The notes under the pieces: model-generated | Database searches by the model: none | What the model was told of the DNA's origin: nothing | The model's input: only the letters and a program-made list of their open reading frames with translations | Program-made: the position numbers and the translations under genes | Part shown: one piece after another, positions 1 to 6,632 of the stretch | Layout: every line of letters starts with the position of its first letter | Position numbering within the stretch: the first letter of the stretch is position 1 | NCBI GenBank assembly: GCA_013361595.1 | Contig: JABFXT010000600.1 | Location: 1 to 9,789, forward strand | DNA length: 9,789 nt | Direction: 5' to 3' | From: Nocardia sp. | Lineage (GTDB): Bacteria; Actinomycetota; Actinomycetes; Mycobacteriales; Mycobacteriaceae

Positions 1-325
1 GGCTGTCGCCGCGCACCGGCCGCCTACTCCGTTGTCGGCAGCCCCGTCCGCGAAGCTCGCCCGAAACCCGTGGCCCGGCTCCGCCGCCTCGCCGCCACGC
101 AGCGACGGTGGTGATCACCGCGGCCGCTTTCCGGTATCCGATGACCGGTCGCCCGCCGGAGCGGCGGAGACGCCACCGCGGCCGATTCGAACGACCTGTC
201 CCCCAGGCTATCTCGCAGCGATCACAGAACCGGGCGATCAGTTGTCCAGGCGAACGACTTCGGGGCACACTCTTAGGTGACGACGTTCGACGCGCCGATC
301 GAACGCGGGGGCGAGGACACAGAAT
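1..325. other. Leader region upstream of the four-gene operon, no convincing gene
   Basis: Two + frames stay open through much of this stretch (to 280 and to 329), but their translations are rich in Arg, Pro and Ser, lack a recognisable domain and have no clear ribosome-binding site. I therefore treat the stretch as non-coding. It contains a perfect 7-bp inverted repeat close to the operon start (284-305), and the hexamer CGAACG or its complement occurs at 188-193, 251-256, 284-289 and 300-305. An 11-base direct repeat (CACCGCGGCCG) lies at 116-126 and 174-184. I see no convincing -35/-10 pair; TTGTCC at 242-247 and TTAGGT at 273-278 are the nearest candidates and their spacing is wrong. A divergent gene could begin at the extreme left edge, but too little of it is present to judge. 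Confidence 0.55.
284..305. promoter_or_regulatory. Inverted repeat CGTTCGA-N8-TCGAACG, candidate operator or leader hairpin
   Basis: The seven-base arms are perfectly complementary and separated by eight bases. The repeat ends 20 bases before the ATG at 326 and just upstream of the GAGG that serves as ribosome-binding site (313-316). The arms contain TCGAAC, the half-site of the actinobacterial LexA box, but orientation and spacing differ from the functional TCGAAC-N4-GTTCGA. It is therefore not an SOS box as written. It could be the binding site of a dimeric regulator or a hairpin in the 5' leader that affects translation of the first operon gene. Confidence 0.4.
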
Positions 326-2176
326 ATGAGAATTAGGCCGCGGCAACAGCTGCTGGATCTGTGGCGGGCCGTGCTGGCCTGCTCCTACCGGGACAAGACC
401 TGGAGCTGGGGCGGCCGGGACGGCACGAACTCGATCAGCGACGCCGAACAGTTGCTGTGCCTGCTGTATCCGGCGACCGAGCTCGAGGCGTTCGCCCTGG
501 ATCAACCCGACGATATGGCGACCGACGCCCGGCGCGCCCTCGGCCCCTTCGGGGAGGAGACCCGGATCGGCGGAGCGCTGGTCGGTCTGCTCGAGGATTA
601 TCTGGCGCGCTATACCGGCCCCGACGGCCAACCGGACTTCGCGGCCGGGTCCTATCTCCGCACGGCCGACGATCGCCGGCCCACCGACGCCCAGCTGGCA
701 CTGGATATCGTCGACTCCTACTCGATGTCGCTGAGCCTCTGTATCGCCGCGTTGCGCTTCCTGCGTGGATTCCAGCGGTTCGTCGGCGGCGAGGTCCGGC
801 GCGAGGCCCGGCAGTTGAGCGAGCGTATTCCGCCGGTGATCGACGCGGTCGGCGTTCGCCTCACCGCGGCCATGGCCGGTCTGGTGCGCAGTTTCGTCAT
901 CCACACCCCCGAACCGAAATCCGAGGCCGGGCAGGCGATCCTGCATATGCTCAACCAGAACGACGCACCCGCCGACGAGGTGATCCGCCGGTTGTCGGCC
1001 CGGCTGGAGCGGCTGCGGGTCCAGGCGGCGAACGAGGTCCGGCTGAGTCAGGCCACCGAAGTGGATGTCGCCGACGACGAGCGACTGTTCGAATGCGGTT
1101 GGGGCTGGGGGATCGTGCGCACGGCCGAGCCCATCGAATTCGTACCCGGTGGCGCCGGGCAGGCGCCCGGCTATGCCGAACCCCGCCCCTACCTGTACTT
1201 CACCGCCGTCGCGCTGGACGGCATCATCGACCTGTCCTCGCAACGTATCCGGGAACTGGACCTGCTCACCGCAGATCAGCGCAAACTGGCCGACGCGCTG
1301 CAACTCCGATTCGAGCTGGCGCGGAACTACTGGGCGACGGTGGCCCGTTTCGGTGGTGGGCGCTGGCCGCTGGAGGACATTCCGTGGCGAACCTCCGACG
1401 GTGAGGAATCGGACTATTTCAGTCTCACCGTCACCGCCATCCTCATCCAGGACCTCGTCTACCGGGACAGCACCGAGGATCTGGCCCGGACAGTGGCCGT
1501 ATTCGATCAGCTGGCGCGACGCGGCCGGATCACCAGCCGCCTCACCGCCGGGGACGCGGCCGCCGTCTTGCACTATCCAGGGGTCCGGCTGGGGCTGGCC
1601 GGTAGCGAGGACATCGGCGGCGGCCCCGCGCTGGAGTGGTATGTCCCGGATTTCGTGACGATGATGCTCAAACGCTGCCTCCAAGCGGCCCGCCTGCGCA
1701 CCGACGTCGATACCCGTGATCAACTGATGGCGCTGGCCGAGGCGGCCATGGATCATCTCGCCCGGCGCGTCCAGCGCGACGGACCAGCGGCCGGACTCTG
1801 GGACGACCCGGCGGCCATCCTCGATCCGGCGCCGCCGATCCCCGACGGCCCGTCCTGGTTCGTCACCGAGCGGGTCATGGAATGCCTGGTGATCGCCTAC
1901 GACACGTTCCGTGAACCGCCGCTGGCGCCCGCGACCATGGTTGCCCGCGCGGTCGATCTGCTGAGCGAGGCCGAACACCTGCTGAACCAGGAGGAGCTCG
2001 AGGTCGGCGGGGACGATCTCACCCCGAAACAGGCCGCGGTGAACCGGATCCGCCAGTCGCTGGACCGGGCTCGCGGGGTGCTGCACGAACGTCCCGGCAC
2101 CGCTTACAGCCTGGCCACGCACGCTCTGATCCAGCTCGACGAACTGGCGTACGCGCGCCAGGACGCGACGCGGTGA
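326..2176 (+). CDS. SCO2524 family protein (function unknown), first gene of the operon
   Basis: The protein is 616 residues and its biochemical function is unknown. It starts at ATG 326 with GAGG nine bases upstream. The N-terminus carries the block I recall as typical of the SCO2524 family: an RPRQQLL stretch (residues 4-10), a WSWGGRDG motif at 26-33, then NSISDAEQLLC (35-45) and LYPATEL (47-53). A tryptophan/glycine-rich CGWGWG lies at 257-262. The rest is mostly predicted helix with no signal peptide or membrane segment, so it is probably cytoplasmic. It is co-directional with the three following genes and separated from the P-loop gene by 11 bases, so the four are almost certainly co-transcribed. 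Family assignment rests on remembered conserved blocks and on gene order. Regular helical pairs might indicate an alpha/alpha toroid fold, but that is speculation. Confidence 0.85.
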   Translation: MRIRPRQQLLDLWRAVLACSYRDKTWSWGGRDGTNSISDAEQLLCLLYPATELEAFALDQPDDMATDARRALGPFGEETRIGGALVGLLEDYLARYTGPDGQPDFAAGSYLRTADDRRPTDAQLALDIVDSYSMSLSLCIAALRFLRGFQRFVGGEVRREARQLSERIPPVIDAVGVRLTAAMAGLVRSFVIHTPEPKSEAGQAILHMLNQNDAPADEVIRRLSARLERLRVQAANEVRLSQATEVDVADDERLFECGWGWGIVRTAEPIEFVPGGAGQAPGYAEPRPYLYFTAVALDGIIDLSSQRIRELDLLTADQRKLADALQLRFELARNYWATVARFGGGRWPLEDIPWRTSDGEESDYFSLTVTAILIQDLVYRDSTEDLARTVAVFDQLARRGRITSRLTAGDAAAVLHYPGVRLGLAGSEDIGGGPALEWYVPDFVTMMLKRCLQAARLRTDVDTRDQLMALAEAAMDHLARRVQRDGPAAGLWDDPAAILDPAPPIPDGPSWFVTERVMECLVIAYDTFREPPLAPATMVARAVDLLSEAEHLLNQEELEVGGDDLTPKQAAVNRIRQSLDRARGVLHERPGTAYSLATHALIQLDELAYARQDATR

Positions 2177-2187
2177 GGTGGGCGTAG

Positions 2188-3102
2188 GTGCTGGTTTTCT
2201 CCACCTCCGACAAGGGCGGCACCGGACGTTCGGTGACCAGCTGCAATCTCGCGTACCGGTTATGTATGTCGGGGCGCAATGTCGCCTACGTGGACTTCGA
2301 CTTCGGGTCACCCACCGCCGGGGCACTTTTCGAGATCAGCACGGTCGAGCGCGGTATCGCCGACGGCGGAGTGCACTCGTATCTGCTGGGTCAGACCGGT
2401 ACGGCGGCCCGGGTCGATATCGGCACCGCCACCGACCGTCCGGAACTCAAACGGCTGGCCCCCCGCTCCGGACGGCTGGTCCTGTTTCCGGGGGACGAGG
2501 GCGGCGCCGAATTCCTCACCGCGGACGACGCGGTGGTGACCAGGTGCGCGGAATTGCTGGTCGCGCTGGAACAGGAATTCCGCGTGGTGGTGGTCGATCT
2601 GAGCGCGGGACGGTCGGTCGCGCTGGAACTCGCGCTGCAGGCGACCGCGCTCCCGCAACTGCGCCGGCGGACCGCCCGCTGGCTGATCTTCCACCGCTGG
2701 ACGCGCCAGCACATCCTGGCCGCCGCCGGGCTGGTCTACGGGCCACACGGTCTCTTGCAGACCGGTGCCGCCTGCGGCCACGATCCCGACGAACTGCTCG
2801 GCTCGACCCGCTTCATCCGCACTGCCGTCCCGGCCGCCGATTCGCATCTCACCGCGCAGCGCGCGGCGCAGGCGGCATGGCTGCAGGAACAGGATGTCGC
2901 GCTGCGACGGCTGGCCACCGCCAACCGGCTCGGCTCGACCGCCGTACTGGGTGCCACGCCGATGGAGCCGATACTGCAGTGGCGTGAACAGCTCATTCTC
3001 GACAGCGATGTCAACGCGCACATCGCCAACCACGAAACCGCGCAGGCCTACACCGAACTCGCGCGGCGTCTCGTGGACGTCGCCAGCTGGGAGAGGCTCT
3101 AG
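2188..3102 (+). CDS. SCO2523 family variant P-loop protein (ParA/MinD-like)
   Basis: This is a 304-residue protein of the ParA/MinD (SIMIBI) P-loop class. The start is fixed: an in-frame TAG (2185-2187) directly precedes GTG 2188, and AGGTGG lies just upstream. The P-loop is DKGGTGRS at residues 8-15. It keeps the ParA-type signature lysine (K9), but the invariant P-loop lysine before Ser is arginine (R14). A strand with VDFDFGSPT (35-43) matches the switch region after the second ParA strand, and VVVVDLSAGRS (133-143) matches the Walker B region. Typical ParA/MinD proteins bind ATP, dimerise and drive positioning or membrane-linked processes. Whether this variant hydrolyses nucleotide is unclear. 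Its stop TAG abuts the ATG of the next gene, implying translational coupling. The family name is recalled from gene order and the variant P-loop. Confidence 0.88.
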   Translation: MLVFSTSDKGGTGRSVTSCNLAYRLCMSGRNVAYVDFDFGSPTAGALFEISTVERGIADGGVHSYLLGQTGTAARVDIGTATDRPELKRLAPRSGRLVLFPGDEGGAEFLTADDAVVTRCAELLVALEQEFRVVVVDLSAGRSVALELALQATALPQLRRRTARWLIFHRWTRQHILAAAGLVYGPHGLLQTGAACGHDPDELLGSTRFIRTAVPAADSHLTAQRAAQAAWLQEQDVALRRLATANRLGSTAVLGATPMEPILQWREQLILDSDVNAHIANHETAQAYTELARRLVDVASWERL

Positions 3103-4104
3103 ATGCGGGAGAGGCAGGTCTACACCGAGGCCACCGAACAGCCCTGGGTCGCTCCGGTTCCTCTGTCACATCTGTCGATCGAGGTCGGGCACTTCTATCT
3201 GAACGACCTGCTCGGCGACCCGGAGGGGGTGCGGCAGGAGTTCCGCCGGATCGTGCCGCTCGTCGCGGCGTTCACCGAATCGGCCCGGGTCCGGTTCGGC
3301 CCGGAGGTCCGGGTCAGTACCTGCTATCTGATCGACGACTACTTCCAGCCCGATACCGATCCGGCCGAGGTGCTCGGCAAACTGCTCGCCGCCGCCGCCG
3401 AATCCGGTCTGGCCATCGACTATCTCGCACGCGAGTCGGGCTGCTGGCAGACCTCGCAGTTCGTGGACGGGGTACCGCTGGGCGAACCGATACCGGTGGC
3501 CGAGATGGTGGCCGCGCGGATCGTCGCCGAACCGGCACCACCCGACACCGGGCGCCGGCCGCCCACCGCGCAGTCCGGGTGGCTGTGCAACGGCCGCCGG
3601 TCCTCCGAACACGAACCGGCCCAGGCCATGCGCGGCCGCAACTACGAACCGCCCGAGGAGTTCGGGCGCCGCGAACACTCGATCTTCCTCGATGTGCAGT
3701 TGTGGAGCACCCAGGTCGCCGACGGCGTCGCGGTGACCCGCTGGTCGTGCTCCTTCCTGGCCGCGGTCTGGCATCTGCTGCGACTGGGGATGCTGCGGTA
3801 TCACGGCGCCGCCGTGGTGGATCCGCAGCAGTGGAACGGCGAACCGTGGCCCCGCCGGTGGCAGGAGGTACCGCCGGTGGTGCAGTTGAACCCGGAGGCC
3901 GCGCCGTTCGCGGCCTACCAGACCCTGTCGATGCTGCCCAAACGCTATCTCGGAATCGAGCATGCGGTGCGGTTGGTGCTCGATCATCTCGACCTGGACG
4001 AGGATGTGCTCGCGCAGATCATCGCCGCCGGCGCCACCGAAGATCTGGTCGTGCCGCGCAAGATCAGCGAGCGGTTGTCCCATCTACTGCTCGACGGGTC
4101 CTGA
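3103..4104 (+). CDS. SCO2522 family protein (function unknown)
   Basis: The protein has 333 residues and no function that I know of. The ATG follows the previous stop with no spacer (TAGATG), so translation is probably coupled to the P-loop gene; GAGAGG inside the 3' end of that gene can act as ribosome-binding site. Visible features are LSHLSIEVGHFYLNDLL near residues 22-38, a CYLIDDYF block at 74-81 with paired aspartates, SGWLCNGRRSSEHE near 162, a WSCSFLAAVWHLLRLGML segment around 210-228, and a C-terminal helical part with LSMLPKRYLGIEHAVRLVLDHL. The hydrophobic stretch near 215-228 is short and flanked by Trp, so I do not call it a membrane segment. It is likely cytoplasmic and a partner of the other operon products. 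The acidic pair in a Y-L-I-D-D-Y setting could be a metal site, but this is only a guess. Confidence 0.85.
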   Translation: MRERQVYTEATEQPWVAPVPLSHLSIEVGHFYLNDLLGDPEGVRQEFRRIVPLVAAFTESARVRFGPEVRVSTCYLIDDYFQPDTDPAEVLGKLLAAAAESGLAIDYLARESGCWQTSQFVDGVPLGEPIPVAEMVAARIVAEPAPPDTGRRPPTAQSGWLCNGRRSSEHEPAQAMRGRNYEPPEEFGRREHSIFLDVQLWSTQVADGVAVTRWSCSFLAAVWHLLRLGMLRYHGAAVVDPQQWNGEPWPRRWQEVPPVVQLNPEAAPFAAYQTLSMLPKRYLGIEHAVRLVLDHLDLDEDVLAQIIAAGATEDLVVPRKISERLSHLLLDGS

Positions 4105-4105
4105 G

Positions 4106-5083
4106 ATGGCCGCGGGCACACCCCTGGTGGTCCTCGGCGAGGTACGCACCTGTCTACTACCGTCGGCTACGGCCCTCACCCGCGCCGAGGCCGGTGAACT
4201 GCTCGCACTGCTACCCGGTTGCGGGGTGCGGTGGCGGGAGCGGCCGGGCACCCTGGGCCTGTCGCCGACCACGGCAGTCGGAGTCGATTGTGATCTGCGG
4301 CTGGGTGAGCAGTCCGCCCGGATCGTCGGCACCGTCGCGACCAGCCTCGCGCTGGCCGGCGGCCGGGTACTGCAGTCCTCGGCGCGCACCCGCGTCGTCC
4401 GGTCCGCCGAGCGCCGCCGCCAGACATGGTCGCACTACATCAGTCAGAAGGGGGTCACCGAGGTCGTCACTCGTATACCCGAACGGATGACGGCCGGTAA
4501 CGGCCTGGCCGACGGCTATCTCGCCGCCGCGCCCCTCCCCGGTTCGGCACCGCTGGACCTGGCGTCCATCAGTGAACGCCTGCTGGCCCGGGTGCGCGCC
4601 GATTCCCGGCTGGACCAGAGCCCGCCGGTACAGGCCGGCACCACCAGGCTGCGCTGGACCGCCCGGGTCGGCGGCAGCAGCGGCCCGGCGGCCACGCTGC
4701 ACATGGACGACGATACGGTCCGCTCCGTGCGGTTGATCGTGCGCGACGAGGTGGATCTGGATGCGGCGCAACGTTTCTGCGAGGATCTGGCCGCGCACGA
4801 CTGGTTGCTGACAGTGCTGGCCGATGTCCTCGACGAAGCCGACCGCTTCGCTCCGCACAGCCGCGAACGCATCGATATCCTCGCCCCCGCCCTCGAACAT
4901 CTGGCCGGCCTGTGGATGCCGGGCGCGCATACCCCCCCGGTACTGCGCGCGCTCTGGAAGGATCTGCAGAACGATCCGGGTTTCTCCCGGCAGTGGAATA
5001 CGCTGGTCGGGCGGTTACGCGACAATATCGCGGTGGCGACACTGTCCGCGCTGCGGCACAAGATCTTCGACGCGGAGTGGTGA
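4106..5083 (+). CDS. SCO2521 family protein (function unknown), last gene of the operon
   Basis: The open frame begins further upstream, but the ATG at 4106, one base after the preceding TGA, gives a 325-residue protein beginning just before a conserved GEVRTCLL block (residues 11-18). It contains blocks I recall from the SCO2521 family: a VGVDCDL stretch followed by SARIVGTVAT, a WSHYISQKGVTEVV stretch near 110, FCEDLAAHDWLLTVL starting at 224, LWMPGAH ending at H275, and PGFSRQW near the C-terminus. There is no signal peptide or membrane segment. Function is unknown. Tight spacing makes it the fourth member of the transcription unit. Its stop lies five bases from the stop of the convergent membrane-protein gene, so the two transcripts probably overlap at their 3' ends. 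Confidence 0.86.
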   Translation: MAAGTPLVVLGEVRTCLLPSATALTRAEAGELLALLPGCGVRWRERPGTLGLSPTTAVGVDCDLRLGEQSARIVGTVATSLALAGGRVLQSSARTRVVRSAERRRQTWSHYISQKGVTEVVTRIPERMTAGNGLADGYLAAAPLPGSAPLDLASISERLLARVRADSRLDQSPPVQAGTTRLRWTARVGGSSGPAATLHMDDDTVRSVRLIVRDEVDLDAAQRFCEDLAAHDWLLTVLADVLDEADRFAPHSRERIDILAPALEHLAGLWMPGAHTPPVLRALWKDLQNDPGFSRQWNTLVGRLRDNIAVATLSALRHKIFDAEW

Positions 5084-5088
5084 GGCCG

Positions 5089-5913
5089 CTACATCCGGAA
5101 CCATTTGCGGACCAGCAGCGCGAAGAAGACCGACATCGATACCGCACCCGTCCAGGCCTCGATCACGAACAGCACCCGTACCGCGCCGTGGAGTTCCTGG
5201 GTGTCGCCGGGGCCCGGCGGGTTGAGGAAACCGGTCACGCCCATATAGATCGTATCGGCGGGTGGCTGGACCTTGTCCAGCAGCAGCGCGACTCCGGTGA
5301 AGAGCAACATCTGCAACACCACCCAGCCCAGCAGCCACGACGGGCGATACCCGTGCCCGCACAGCAGGTAGGAGCCCTGTCCGGCCCACCGCCGGACCCC
5401 GCGCGGCAGCGCCCGCGTATTCGAGCGGGCGAGTTGCAGACCGCAACGGTCCTCGGCTTCGTCGTCCTCGTTCACCCGGTAGAGCGCCATGGCACGACGG
5501 AACGCGAGGGCCGCGTGGGAGGCCAGCCCGACTGTCGAGAGCTGCGCGCCGATCCGCTCGTATTCCTCGGCCAGCAAGGTGTTCTGCCGGGCGCTGAGCC
5601 GTAGTGGACCACGGAATTCCACCTCCGCGGCAATGAGCCCGGCGAGTACGGCGCTGGGCACCCGCCAGCCCTCCTCGTCCGCGCTCGGTGTGCGGGCCGC
5701 GCCGTAGAGATGGGGGAAAACCAGAGTGTCGGAGTGACGCCGCCGCGTACTGGGCGGGTCGTAATCGTCGAGGACCGCTTCGACATGTACCGCGAAGGAG
5801 TCCAGTGGCATCCGCTCAGGGTGCGCTACGGCATCCAGCTCGGCGGTGTAAGCCGCTGCGTGCCGGGCGATCCGGGTGGAGACCGACGCCACGAACGGCG
5901 AGATCTCGCCCAT
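5089..5913 (-). CDS. Membrane protein with a two-TM, pore-loop-like C-terminal unit
   Basis: The 274-residue protein starts at the ATG at 5913, 17 bases after the stop of the upstream acetyltransferase gene; longer versions would overlap that gene. Residues 1-180 are soluble and mostly helical. Residues 113-145 (AEEYERIGAQLS... AALAFRRAMALYRV) resemble a TPR helix pair. GHGYRPSWLLGW (187-198) is like the GYGYRP segment that often precedes membrane helices in actinobacterial proteins. Hydrophobic helix 1 is about 193-212, followed by a 30-residue loop with GVTGFLNPPGPGD (225-237), then helix 2 at about 245-268 containing FVIEAWTGAVSMSVFFALLVRK. This topology and the second helix resemble two-TM ion channels (Ion_trans_2), but the loop lacks the TxGYG selectivity filter. 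It may be a degenerate channel, a non-potassium channel or merely similar in shape. It lies downstream of, and probably in one unit with, the acetyltransferase. Confidence 0.8.
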   Translation of the reverse strand: MGEISPFVASVSTRIARHAAAYTAELDAVAHPERMPLDSFAVHVEAVLDDYDPPSTRRRHSDTLVFPHLYGAARTPSADEEGWRVPSAVLAGLIAAEVEFRGPLRLSARQNTLLAEEYERIGAQLSTVGLASHAALAFRRAMALYRVNEDDEAEDRCGLQLARSNTRALPRGVRRWAGQGSYLLCGHGYRPSWLLGWVVLQMLLFTGVALLLDKVQPPADTIYMGVTGFLNPPGPGDTQELHGAVRVLFVIEAWTGAVSMSVFFALLVRKWFRM

Positions 5914-5930
5914 GCGGGCCAGTCTAGCGG

Positions 5931-6392
5931 TCAGGGATGGAGCCGGTACTCGTAGAGATCGCGGGGCTCGCCCGGCCCGAAATAGCGATCGTCGTGTTCG
6001 ACGAACTCGAAACCGGCCTGTTTGAACATATTTCCGGCCGGATGGTTGTCGGGCCGGACGGTGAGATACACGGTGTCGGCGCCCAGCTCCCGGCAGACGT
6101 GCAGCGTCTGGTTCAGCAGCGCACGTCCGAAACCGGCGCCCTGATACCGCTTGGCCACCGCGAAGGTGAACAGCAGCGCGCGCCCGGATTTCTCCAGGGT
6201 CAGCGCGTAGCCGATAACGGTGCCGCCGACCTCGGCGACGAGCCATGCGGATCCGTGCAGGTCGTAGAGCTGGCGCAACATCAGGTACAGGTACGGCTCG
6301 CCGAAGACCTCGGACTCGATGGCCGCGATGTCCTCGAGGTCGGTAAAGCGGGCTTGCCGGTACACCGGTTGTGGCGCCTCCGCGATATCCAT
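5931..6392 (-). CDS. GNAT family N-acetyltransferase
   Basis: A 153-residue protein with the GNAT fold, which transfers acetyl from acetyl-CoA to an amine of unknown identity. Motif A, the pyrophosphate-binding loop, is RYQGAGFGRALL at residues 82-93 (R/Q-x-x-G-x-G/A form). It is preceded by a beta strand (FTFAVAK, 75-81) and followed by the motif-B region DNHPAGNMFKQAGF (115-128). The C-terminal YFGPGEPRDLYEYRL completes the domain. I chose the ATG at 6392 because AGGGAG lies a few bases upstream; the frame can be extended to 6512, but that extension is Ser/Arg-rich and unlike a GNAT. The gene is transcribed divergently from the FMN reductase and is followed 17 bases later by the membrane-protein gene. 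The substrate cannot be inferred; RimI-like protein acetylation is one possibility. Confidence 0.88.
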   Translation of the reverse strand: MDIAEAPQPVYRQARFTDLEDIAAIESEVFGEPYLYLMLRQLYDLHGSAWLVAEVGGTVIGYALTLEKSGRALLFTFAVAKRYQGAGFGRALLNQTLHVCRELGADTVYLTVRPDNHPAGNMFKQAGFEFVEHDDRYFGPGEPRDLYEYRLHP

Positions 6393-6432
6393 GTGCTCCC
6401 TAATGCCAGGGCATAAGCCGTCCGATACCAGA

Positions 6433-6522
6433 CTAGAACGTCGACTCGCCGACCGCGTCAGTGTAGAGCTCGCGCAACCGTTCCGTGATGCGCCACGTTC
6501 TATCTTCGGCATACCCGCTCAC
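6433..6522 (-). CDS. Possible 29-residue small protein upstream of the acetyltransferase gene
   Basis: On the - strand a GTG at 6522 opens a short frame ending in TAG at 6433-6435, 40 bases before the acetyltransferase start. After the first few codons nearly every third position is G or C, as in the real genes here, and the peptide (ending ITERLRELYTDAVGESTF) would form an amphipathic helix. A TGA lies nine bases upstream in frame, so it is not the end of a longer intact gene. A TANNNT element (TAATGT, 6534-6539, - strand) sits 11 bases upstream and could give a near-leaderless transcript. No Shine-Dalgarno sequence is seen. It may be a small protein, an upstream ORF or a gene remnant; chance cannot be excluded. 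Confidence 0.22.
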   Translation of the reverse strand: MSGYAEDRTWRITERLRELYTDAVGESTF

Positions 6523-6558
6523 CGGCGCCCGTCACATTACCGGTCACCCACCCCTTGA

Positions 6559-6576
6559 CCTAAACAATAGTTGAGG
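6559..6576. promoter_or_regulatory. Imperfect palindrome CCTnAAC-AATA-GTTnAGG, candidate operator between divergent genes
   Basis: The 18-bp element reads CCTAAAC-AATA-GTTGAGG; six of the seven arm positions pair, which is strong for an A/T-rich island in GC-rich DNA. It overlaps a -35-like TTGACC (6555-6560) pointing toward the FMN reductase and lies 20 bases upstream of a leftward -10-like TAATGT (6534-6539). A dimeric winged-helix repressor of the MarR or HxlR type is a reasonable guess, because AAC/GTT half-sites with a short A/T spacer are common for such proteins and they often control flavin reductases. No such regulator gene is in the window. A rightward -10 partner is not clear. Confidence 0.5.
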
Positions 6577-6632
6577 AATCAGAGTGGTTCCCGGAACGGC
6601 GCAACTGCCGCCCGGAATCTTCTGGAGGAATC

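Noticed and set aside
30..60. PafBC-type DNA-damage promoter (TTGTCGG at 33-39)
   Set aside because: No TANNNT element follows at the required spacing.
116..184. 11-base direct repeat CACCGCGGCCG at 116-126 and 174-184
   Set aside because: Only two copies of a GC-rich word, with no conserved flanks; likely chance.
187..202. LexA/SOS box starting TCGAAC-GACC
   Set aside because: The second half reads TGTCCC rather than GTTCGA; the CGAAC at 251 and TCGAAC at 299 also lack a partner at N4 spacing.
32..329. Two open + frames upstream of the operon (32-280 and 108-329)
   Set aside because: Translations are Pro/Arg/Ser-rich with no domain and no ribosome-binding site; open frames of this length arise readily in GC-rich DNA.
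2308..4083. Long - strand frames at 2308-3033 and 3166-4083
   Set aside because: They are antisense to the P-loop and SCO2522-type genes, have low-complexity translations, and reflect the GC-rich third positions of the real genes.
5914..6246. N-terminal extension of the membrane protein to 6246
   Set aside because: It would overlap the acetyltransferase gene on the same strand and is Arg-rich, unlike the rest of the protein.
6393..6512. N-terminal extension of the acetyltransferase to 6512
   Set aside because: The added residues are Ser/Arg-rich, outside the GNAT fold, and a good ribosome-binding site precedes the ATG at 6392.
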